Assembly: GCA_035543055.1 (NCBI GenBank)
Contig: DATKKJ010000160.1
Location: 1-37,710 of the forward strand
DNA length: 37,710 bases
Direction of reading: 5' to 3'
Origin: Terriglobales bacterium
GTDB lineage: Bacteria > Acidobacteriota > Terriglobia > Terriglobales > Acidobacteriaceae
A program made the translations under genes and the position numbers. This document shows, one piece after another, positions 32,017 through 37,710 of the stretch (its first letter is position 1; every line of letters begins with the position of its first letter). Under the pieces are notes generated by a model that was not told where the DNA came from, did not search any database, and saw only the letters and a program-made list of their open reading frames with translations.

Positions 32017-32464
32017 AGTCGGCGAACTGCTGGCCGGCGAGGGGATCGACGAGGCGACGAGGCATGTGGCGCGTTGCACCGCATGTTCGTCCGAGGTCAC
32101 CGAGCTTGCCACCTTGCGTGACGCTCTGCGGGGCGAGTTGAGCGGGGCCGCCGACCGTCCCGAGCACTTCTGGATACGTCAGCGGGCGCGGATGAGGGAG
32201 CGGTTGACGCAGCAGAGGCCGTGTTTGCGCTGGCCGATCGCGGCCATGGCGGCCCTGGCGGTGCTGAGCTTCGGGCTCTCCAGTATCAAGACGCCAGCCC
32301 CGGCGCCGGCCCGTGCGGTGCAGACCGTCGACGCCGACGACCTGCTGCTGCGCGACATCCAGCACTCGCTGGCGCATCGGGCCCCGGAGCCGCTCATGCC
32401 GGCCAGCGTCCTGCTGCAAGAGATGACAATCGATTCAAGGAAGCACGAGAAGAGGGAGAACTGA
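31985..32464 (+). CDS. Anti-sigma factor with H-x3-C-x2-C motif
   Basis: 159 residues. The N-terminal HVARCTAC block, with an earlier His, is the zinc-binding anti-sigma (ZAS) signature. A membrane helix (about 82-100) and a periplasmic tail follow. It would hold the ECF factor at the membrane until a signal arrives. The start overlaps the sigma gene by 32 bases, and the stop is directly adjacent to the next ATG. Confidence 0.88.
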   Translation: MQLERHLNDTEVGELLAGEGIDEATRHVARCTACSSEVTELATLRDALRGELSGAADRPEHFWIRQRARMRERLTQQRPCLRWPIAAMAALAVLSFGLSSIKTPAPAPARAVQTVDADDLLLRDIQHSLAHRAPEPLMPASVLLQEMTIDSRKHEKREN

Positions 32465-33064
32465 ATGAAACGCATTGTGCTGATCGTACTGTTACTGTTC
32501 TTTGTCGCCGGCCCAGCCACCGCCCAGGAGGCTGGAGTACGTCGACATACAGGGCCGCTGGGCGCGGCTCCCACGCCGCCTCCGGCTCCGCCCGCACCGC
32601 TGGGCAAATGGTGGAAGAATTCGGACGTGGTCAAGGAGCTGCAACTGAGCGATGCCCAGATCAAGCAGATCGAGCAGACATTCATCGACTACCGCCTGAA
32701 ACTGATCGACCTGCGTGCCGAGGTGGAGCGGCAGGAACTGAGGCTGCAGCCCCTGATCGAAGCCGATCGCCCGGACGAGCAACAGGTCGGGGCGCAGGTG
32801 GATGCGGTGCTGGCGGCCCGCGCCAAGCTGGAAAAGACCAACACCATGATGATGCTGGCCATCCGGCGGGCGCTTTCGGTGGAGCAGTGGAAGAAGCTGC
32901 AAGCCATCCAGCAGAAGCGCGAGGGGCCATTCATGCGCCACTTCGAAGGGCCGGTACCGCAGCCCGGCGCACACATGGAGAGGGACGTCTTCTACTACCG
33001 GCGCGGCCCCGGAGGTGCGCCTGAGGCAACTCCCCCGCCGCCCGGCGCCGAGCACGACGAGTAG
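32465..33064 (+). CDS. Spy/CpxP-like periplasmic protein
   Basis: 199 residues. A signal peptide ([20 protein letters not shown]) is followed by an all-helical body with [19 protein letters not shown], the L-x-L-[ST]-x-x-Q motif region of Spy/CpxP/LTXXQ proteins. A second helix pair ends [15 protein letters not shown], and the tail is Pro/Gly rich. Relatives are periplasmic chaperones or metal/stress sensors feeding back on envelope-stress pathways. Co-transcribed with the sigma and anti-sigma genes. A strong terminator follows. Confidence 0.85.
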   Translation: MKRIVLIVLLLFFVAGPATAQEAGVRRHTGPLGAAPTPPPAPPAPLGKWWKNSDVVKELQLSDAQIKQIEQTFIDYRLKLIDLRAEVERQELRLQPLIEADRPDEQQVGAQVDAVLAARAKLEKTNTMMMLAIRRALSVEQWKKLQAIQQKREGPFMRHFEGPVPQPGAHMERDVFYYRRGPGGAPEATPPPPGAEHDE

Positions 33065-33072
33065 TCTTTCCC

Positions 33073-33116
33073 GCGGCCGCCATGGTCCCCTGCCCGGCAA
33101 TGGCGGCCGCTTTTTT
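33073..33116 (+). terminator. Rho-independent terminator of the ECF operon
   Basis: GCGGCCGCCAT and ATGGCGGCCGC pair perfectly (11 bases) around a 16-base loop, then six T. Confidence 0.92.
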
Positions 33117-33165
33117 CCATGCTAGACTTGGTTGTGGGCATCCCCCTACAAGTGAGAGAGCAGCG

Positions 33166-33861
33166 ATGAAATTCGGCGTACTGGTGTTCCCGGGCTCCAA
33201 CTGCGATCACGACGCCTACTGGGTAGCCGGGCAAGTGGCCAAGCAACCGGTAACCTTCCTCTGGCACGAAACCCACGACTTGGAGGATTGCGACGCCGTC
33301 ATCGTGCCCGGCGGCTTCGCCTACGGGGATTACCTGCGCACCGGGGCCATCGCCCGCTTTGCTCCGGTGATGGAATCGGTAAAGAAGTTTGCCGCCTCGG
33401 GCGGGCTGGTGATCGGCATCTGCAACGGCTTCCAGATCCTGTGCGAAGCGGGATTGCTGCCCGGCGCGCTCATGAGGAACTCAGGGCTGAAATACATCTG
33501 CAAGCACGTGCACGTACGCGTGGAAAGCATCGACACGCCCTTTACCAACGCCTGCCGGAAGGGCGAGGTGCTGCGCATCCCCATCGGGCACATGGAAGGC
33601 AACTACTATTGCGACCAGGCCACGCTGGACGCGTTGCAGCGGCAGGAGCGGGTCGTCTTCCGCTACTCGACCCCCCAGGGTCAGATCACGGCGCAAGCCA
33701 ATCCCAACGGATCCCTGGACAACATCGCCGGCGTCTGCAGCGAGGGCCGCAATGTGCTCGGCATGATGCCGCACCCCGAACGCGCCAGCGAGGACCAGCT
33801 GGGTTCGGCTGATGGGTTCAAGGTCTTCCAGTCCATGGTCGGAGCGCTGGCCGCAAGATAG
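33166..33861 (+). CDS. purQ: Phosphoribosylformylglycinamidine synthase subunit PurQ
   Basis: 231 residues. The glutaminase subunit supplies ammonia to PurL in step four of purine synthesis. Visible are FPGSNCDHD at the start, [15 protein letters not shown], the nucleophile C86 in GICNGFQIL, and the His-Glu pair in [11 protein letters not shown] 33166 is chosen because the family begins [10 protein letters not shown] and GAGAGAG stands upstream; an earlier in-frame ATG at 33082 is inside the terminator. PurS and PurL are not in the window. Confidence 0.96.
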   Translation: MKFGVLVFPGSNCDHDAYWVAGQVAKQPVTFLWHETHDLEDCDAVIVPGGFAYGDYLRTGAIARFAPVMESVKKFAASGGLVIGICNGFQILCEAGLLPGALMRNSGLKYICKHVHVRVESIDTPFTNACRKGEVLRIPIGHMEGNYYCDQATLDALQRQERVVFRYSTPQGQITAQANPNGSLDNIAGVCSEGRNVLGMMPHPERASEDQLGSADGFKVFQSMVGALAAR

Positions 33862-33886
33862 CAGTCAGGATCACATCCTCAGCGAA

Positions 33887-33917
33887 AAGCCCCGCGCCCA
33901 CGCGGGCTTCTCTTCTT
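33887..33917 (+). terminator. Terminator of purQ
   Basis: AAGCCCCGCG and CGCGGGCTT form a stem with one bulged C and a CCCA loop, followed by TCTCTTCTT. A TACAAT -10-like box for the next gene lies at 33921-33926. Confidence 0.7.
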
Positions 33918-33958
33918 GGGTACAATGCAGCGCGGGGGTCGTTATTCATCCGGAAAAG

Positions 33959-35194
33959 GTGTACGAATTCGGGCCTTTCCGGCTCGAAGTAGAGGAACGG
34001 CGCTGCCTCAAGCGCGGCCAACCGGTCCGGTTGCGCGGCAAGGTGTTCGACACACTGGCGGCCTTGGTCACTCACCATGGCCGGCTGCTGCGGAAAGACG
34101 AACTCCTGGGGATGGTCTGGCCGGACACGATCGTCGAGGAGAACAACCTCGACCATACGATCTCGCGCCTTCGCAAAGCGCTGGGAGATCAGGGGCAGTA
34201 CATCGAAACCGTCCCCCGCCAGGGATACCGGTTCGTTGCCCCGGTGACGGAATCCGACCGCACCGCAGCGCCACCGGCTGTCGTGCAGAGACCTCCCCAG
34301 ATCCCGGAGCAGAAGATCTGCTTCTTCACCACCGACGACGGCGTCCGCATCGCCTACTCCACAGCGGGGAGCGGGCCGCCGCTGGTCAAGGCGGCCAACT
34401 GGCTGAACCACCTGGAATTCGAGTGGAAGAGCCCTATCTGGCGGCATTGGATCCCCGAACTCACCCGCCGGCACACGCTCATACGTTACGACGAGCGCGG
34501 GAACGGGCTCTCGGACTGGAACATCCAGGACTTCTCCTTCGAGGCCTGGGTGCGGGATTTTGACCAGTTGATCGACACCCTGGGGCTGAAGCACTTTGCG
34601 CTGCTGGGTATCTCGCAGGGAGGCGCGGTGGCCGTATCGTATGCGGTCCGGCACCCGGAGCGGGTCAGCCGCATGATCCTCTACGGCGCATTTGCCCGCG
34701 GCTGGTCGATGCGCAACGCCCCGCAGGAGGTGGAACGGCGTACCGCCTTGCTGACCCTCATCAAGTTCGGCTGGGGAAAGGACAATCCCGCATTCCGACA
34801 GCTTTGGAGCTCCTTGTTCACTCCCGATGCGCCGCCGGAGCAGTTCGACTGGTTCAATGAGCTGCAGCGAGTGACCACGTCGCCGGAGAATGCAGTCGAG
34901 CTGCTTTCCGCCGGGGGACGCATCAACGTGGTGGACTTGCTGCCCAGCGTGCGCTGCCCGACCTTAGTTCTTCACAGCGCCGGGGATGCGGTCGTTCCCA
35001 TCGCGGAGGGCCGGCTGCTGGCGTCGCGCATTCCCGGTGCGCGCTTCGTGGAACTGCCCAGCCGCAACCACCTGGTCATGGCACACGAGCCCGCCTGGAA
35101 GGTATTCACGCGTGAGGTGCGGTCGTTCCTTGAAGAAGATGCCGCGCAGTACGCGGGTGGTTCCTTGCGGCTGGTGCGCGGCGGGCGAAGATAG
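33959..35194 (+). CDS. Winged-helix DNA-binding domain fused to alpha/beta hydrolase
   Basis: 411 residues from GTG 33959. This start is chosen because the OmpR/CadC-type winged helix normally begins here (YEFGPFRLEVEERRCL) and a TACAAT box lies at 33921; a longer reading to 33812 overlaps purQ. The winged helix (about 1-95) has GKVFDTLAALVTHHGRLLRK and QYIETVPRQGYRFVAPV. A linker leads to an alpha/beta hydrolase (about 115-395) with nucleophile S219 in GISQGG, an Asp in HSAGDAVVP and His in SRNHLVM. It lacks membrane helices, unlike CadC. A transcription factor whose sensor is an esterase-like domain is plausible; the ligand is unknown. Confidence 0.87.
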   Translation: MYEFGPFRLEVEERRCLKRGQPVRLRGKVFDTLAALVTHHGRLLRKDELLGMVWPDTIVEENNLDHTISRLRKALGDQGQYIETVPRQGYRFVAPVTESDRTAAPPAVVQRPPQIPEQKICFFTTDDGVRIAYSTAGSGPPLVKAANWLNHLEFEWKSPIWRHWIPELTRRHTLIRYDERGNGLSDWNIQDFSFEAWVRDFDQLIDTLGLKHFALLGISQGGAVAVSYAVRHPERVSRMILYGAFARGWSMRNAPQEVERRTALLTLIKFGWGKDNPAFRQLWSSLFTPDAPPEQFDWFNELQRVTTSPENAVELLSAGGRINVVDLLPSVRCPTLVLHSAGDAVVPIAEGRLLASRIPGARFVELPSRNHLVMAHEPAWKVFTREVRSFLEEDAAQYAGGSLRLVRGGRR

Positions 35195-35203
35195 GGCGCC
35201 CCG

Positions 35204-36319
35204 TTACTGGAACGCCTCCTTGTTGACCACGTAGGGCATCTTGCGGACGTCGCCGCCGTAGTTGCCTTCCAGCATGTCGATCAGCCCCTGCACGCAGCGC
35301 CCGGCCATCCCTTTGTCGGGCTCTGGGGAAAGGCGAGTGATGGTGGCGGCGCTGGCGAAATGGGGAAACAGGCGCAGCCGGTCGGCGATCTCGGGATCGC
35401 GCAAGGGCGAATCGGCGGGCAGAGGCTCCTTCTCGAAGACGTCGATGGCAGCACCGGCGATCCAGCGCTCCTTCAGGGCCTTGTACAGCGCGTTCTCCTC
35501 CACCACCGGACCGCGCGAAGTGTTCACCAGATAAGCGCTGGGCTTCATCAGCCGGAAGGTCTTCTCGTCGAACAGGTGATACGTCGGGGTATCGGATTCC
35601 CCGGGCCGCAGCAGGGGCACATGGACGCTCACGAAGTCGGCCCGGCGAAGCGCTTCTTCAAGGCCGACATAGCGGATATGGCGACGTTCCTTGCAAATCC
35701 CGGTCGCGGCCCGCTGGTCCATCAGGGTCTGAATATTCGCGACGAAGCGCTCATTCTGGTACTGCGCGTCGTAGCAGAGGATGTCCATGTCGAAGCCGAT
35801 GGCCTTCTTGATGAGGGCCAGGCCGATGCGGCCGGTGCCGATCACGGCCAGCGTCTTCCCGGTCACCTCGTCGCCGAGGAACGGCAGGAAGGGATGCCAG
35901 GTCTCCCACTTGTTGTCGCGCAGGAGATGCTCGGCGGGCCACAGCTTGCGAGCGGCGGCGGCCAGGATGAAGAAGGCAAACTCCGCCGTGGCCTCGGTCA
36001 GGACGTCGGCAGTATGGGTGAAAGGGACTTTGTAGCGGTTGGCATCAGCCCGGTTGATGTTGTCGAAGCCAACGGCGATCTGGGCCACGCCCTTCAGGGT
36101 CCCCTTGCCGGCTTCGAAGACCTCGGCGTCAATCGGGTCGCGCAGGGTGGTGATCAGGCCGTCCACGCCCGACTTGACCTTCTCGATGATGAGCTTCTTG
36201 GGGGGCGGCTCGGGCTTGGGATACACCTCGAGCTCATAGCCGCGCTGGCGAAGGATGTTCAAGGCCGGGTCGCCGATATCGCAGGTAGCAAAGACGCGAA
36301 AGCGTTTCTTTTCGTTCAA
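35204..36319 (-). CDS. D-2-hydroxyacid dehydrogenase (NAD(P)-dependent)
   Basis: 371 residues. The nucleotide-binding motif is VIGTGRIGLALIKKA; the catalytic Arg is in NTSRGPVV, Glu in FEKEPLP and His in FPHFASAAT. It is longer than most glyoxylate/hydroxypyruvate reductases, with an insert around the QNERFVANIQTLMDQRAATG region. The substrate could be glyoxylate, hydroxypyruvate or another 2-oxoacid. It is convergent with the hydrolase fusion gene, with only nine bases between the ends, and lies downstream of the aminotransferase on the same strand. The two could form a transamination-reduction pair, although a terminator candidate separates them. Confidence 0.9.
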   Translation of the reverse strand: MNEKKRFRVFATCDIGDPALNILRQRGYELEVYPKPEPPPKKLIIEKVKSGVDGLITTLRDPIDAEVFEAGKGTLKGVAQIAVGFDNINRADANRYKVPFTHTADVLTEATAEFAFFILAAAARKLWPAEHLLRDNKWETWHPFLPFLGDEVTGKTLAVIGTGRIGLALIKKAIGFDMDILCYDAQYQNERFVANIQTLMDQRAATGICKERRHIRYVGLEEALRRADFVSVHVPLLRPGESDTPTYHLFDEKTFRLMKPSAYLVNTSRGPVVEENALYKALKERWIAGAAIDVFEKEPLPADSPLRDPEIADRLRLFPHFASAATITRLSPEPDKGMAGRCVQGLIDMLEGNYGGDVRKMPYVVNKEAFQ

Positions 36320-36330
36320 GTCAAAACCTC

Positions 36331-36375
36331 AACACAAAGGACACAAAGATTTCCACGAAGGACACAAAGGAAACC
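36331..36375. repeat. Degenerate ACACAAAGG repeat
   Basis: Three near-copies of ACACAAAG(G/A) plus a CCACGAAGG variant lie in the aminotransferase-dehydrogenase spacer. The period is about nine bases, different from the heptamer arrays. Confidence 0.55.
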
Positions 36376-36411
36376 GTACAAAGCAAAGCAGAGACGCCCC
36401 ACCACGTCTCT
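36376..36411 (-). terminator. Terminator candidate after the aminotransferase
   Basis: Minus strand: AGAGACG, eight-base loop, CGTCTCT, then GCTTTGCTTTGT. A stronger GC palindrome lies upstream at 36425-36445. Confidence 0.5.
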
Positions 36412-36424
36412 GCTGATCCAAGTC

Positions 36425-36445
36425 CGCCGGGCGGGCCGCCCGGCG
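36425..36445. repeat. GC-rich palindrome after the aminotransferase stop
   Basis: CGCCGGGCG and CGCCCGGCG pair around GGC. It lies 11 bases after the gene end. No T run follows, so it may be an mRNA end-protecting hairpin rather than a terminator. Confidence 0.55.
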
Positions 36446-36456
36446 CTACACAACAC

Positions 36457-37644
36457 CTACAGGTTCTTGTTGGCCCACTGCTCGACGCGGTCCAGCGCCT
36501 TGTTGATGTTCTCGATCGAATTGGCGACGCTGAAGCGCAAATAGCCTTCGCCGAACGCGCCGAAGGCGGTGCCGGAGAGCGCCGCCACGCCCGCCTGTTC
36601 CAGCAGGGCGTCGGCCAGCTTCTTCGACGGCCACCCGGTCCGGGTGATGTTCGGGAACATGTAGAAGGCGCCCTTGGGCTTCTTGCAGGAGAAGCCCTTG
36701 ATACGATTGATGCGGTCGTAGAAGACGTCGCGGCGGCGGCGGAACTCGTTGCACATGCGGTCCACCGACGACTGGTCGCCGCGCAATCCGGCCGCGCCCG
36801 CCACCTGGGTAAAGCTGGCGGTGCAGGAGTTGGAGTTGGTCATCAGGCGGGCGATATGCTGCGCCAAGTCGGCGCGCATGACGCCGTATCCCAGGCGCCA
36901 GCCGGTCATGGCATAGGTCTTGGAGAAGCCGTCCAGCAGGATGACCCGGTCCTTCCAGCCATCCAGCGACATCAGGGAGTGATGCTCGCCTTCGAAGATC
37001 AGGCGGCTGTAAATCTCGTCGGAGAGGACGAAGATGTCGCGGTCGCCGATGGCCTCGGCGACGTCGCGGCTGTCCTCCTTGGTCATCACCCCACCGGTCG
37101 GGTTCTGGGGCGAGTTCAGGATGATGAGCTTGGTGCGGTCGTTGACCAGCGACTTCAGCTCGTTCACGTCCAGGCGGAAGTCCCGGTCTTCGCGCAGCTG
37201 GATGGGGACGGCCTTGGCCCCCAGGAAGTTGATCATCGACTCATAGATGGGGAAGCCAGGGTTGGGGTAGATGACTTCATCCCCTTCTTCAACCAATGCC
37301 ATAATCGTGAAGAAAATAATTGGCTTGCCACCAGGCACAACAACAACTTCATCGGCCGTGGCCTTGACCCGGCGGGAGCGGCTGACGTCTTCCGCGATGG
37401 CTTCGCGCAGGGTCGGCAGGCCAGCCGAGGGGCCGTAGTGGGTCCAGCCCTTGTGCAGGGCGTCGGTGGCCGCCTCAATGATGTTCGCGGGGGTGTCAAA
37501 ATCGGGTTCGCCGATCTCCAGGTGGACGATGTCGCGCCCCTTGGCTTCCAGGGCGCGGGCCTTCACCAGCACCTCGAATGCCGTCTCGGTGCCGAGGCGG
37601 GACATGCGGCGTGCCAGGCGCAGTTCGGTCTGTGTAGCTCTCAT
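36457..37644 (-). CDS. Class I/II PLP-dependent aminotransferase
   Basis: 395 residues, full length. Landmarks of the aspartate-aminotransferase superfamily are IGEPDFDTP, THYGPSAGLPTLREAI, NSPQNPTGG, LSDEIYSRL and the PLP Lys in DGFSKTYAMTGWRLGY. The C-terminal Arg that binds the substrate carboxylate is in GYLRFSVA. The substrate cannot be set from sequence alone; aspartate, alanine or aromatic acids are possible. Start ATG 37644. The 66 bases upstream to the window end contain no further gene that can be supported. Confidence 0.93.
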   Translation of the reverse strand: MRATQTELRLARRMSRLGTETAFEVLVKARALEAKGRDIVHLEIGEPDFDTPANIIEAATDALHKGWTHYGPSAGLPTLREAIAEDVSRSRRVKATADEVVVVPGGKPIIFFTIMALVEEGDEVIYPNPGFPIYESMINFLGAKAVPIQLREDRDFRLDVNELKSLVNDRTKLIILNSPQNPTGGVMTKEDSRDVAEAIGDRDIFVLSDEIYSRLIFEGEHHSLMSLDGWKDRVILLDGFSKTYAMTGWRLGYGVMRADLAQHIARLMTNSNSCTASFTQVAGAAGLRGDQSSVDRMCNEFRRRRDVFYDRINRIKGFSCKKPKGAFYMFPNITRTGWPSKKLADALLEQAGVAALSGTAFGAFGEGYLRFSVANSIENINKALDRVEQWANKNL

Positions 37645-37710
37645 GGAATGACCTCGTATGAATGCAGAATGAGCAGCTTCCCGGCGTCACCGACACCGGG
37701 GGAAGGAACC

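Noticed and set aside
33812-33958. N-terminal extension of the winged-helix fusion
   Set aside because: It would overlap purQ and its terminator, and the family normally begins at YEFGPF; a -10-like box lies inside the extension.
37645-37710. Further gene at the right edge
   Set aside because: Only 66 bases remain; there is an imperfect GC hairpin but no frame with recognisable sequence.

Overview
The window is GC-rich (roughly two thirds G+C by eye), densely coded bacterial chromosome with no phage, transposase or CRISPR. The mix of genes points to an Acidobacteriota-like organism: a zinc-ribbon Ser/Thr kinase with BON and TPR tails, a PEP-CTERM protein, a fused formiminotransferase-cyclodeaminase, archaemetzincin, many multihaem cytochromes, and spacer repeats I associate with that phylum. 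The phylum call is inference; no rRNA is present.
Layout. 1-1685: end of a HicB-like gene and a UbiD-family decarboxylase, both minus strand. 1822-5731: a translationally coupled trio of PAS histidine kinase, sigma-54 response regulator and four-haem cytochrome c, with a CRP/FNR-type palindrome upstream. 5878-6864: dodecin, then a convergent PEP-CTERM protein. 7404-10563: an operon for a quinol-oxidising complex with a small membrane protein, a Rieske protein, a one-piece b6/subunit IV cytochrome b and a nine-haem cytochrome in place of cytochrome f or c1. 10591-10664: tRNA-Gly(CCC). 10802-14055: Ser/Thr kinase overlapping a secreted Ig-like protein gene. 14202-20839: the most unusual block, described below. 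21073-25715: TolB-like/TPR protein, NfeD protease, slipin and SPOR protein. 25816-31324, minus strand: sulfite-oxidase-like protein, an exported protein of unknown function, FTCD, PagL-like deacylase, YebC and a half-size AI-2E-type membrane protein. 31417-33064: ECF sigma, anti-sigma and Spy-like protein. 33166-37644: PurQ, a winged-helix/alpha-beta-hydrolase fusion, a 2-hydroxyacid dehydrogenase and an aminotransferase.
Best candidate for an undescribed system (14202-20839). A membrane-anchored GcvH-like protein lacks the lipoylated lysine. Next to it is an operon of HybA-like ferredoxin, NrfD/HybB quinone-site subunit, a sensor kinase with two haem-type motifs outside the membrane, a sigma-54 activator and an archaemetzincin protease. 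Both transcription units carry a -24/-12 promoter of nearly the same sequence, and a long dyad sits about 118 bases upstream of the hybA start site. This looks like a self-regulated, redox-sensing quinone module.
The spacers hold a second striking pattern: short arrays with a strict 7-base period but a different heptamer at nearly every locus, often starting within or beside the stop codon of the preceding gene. Two copies and a partial third copy of an ~85-bp dispersed element are also present.
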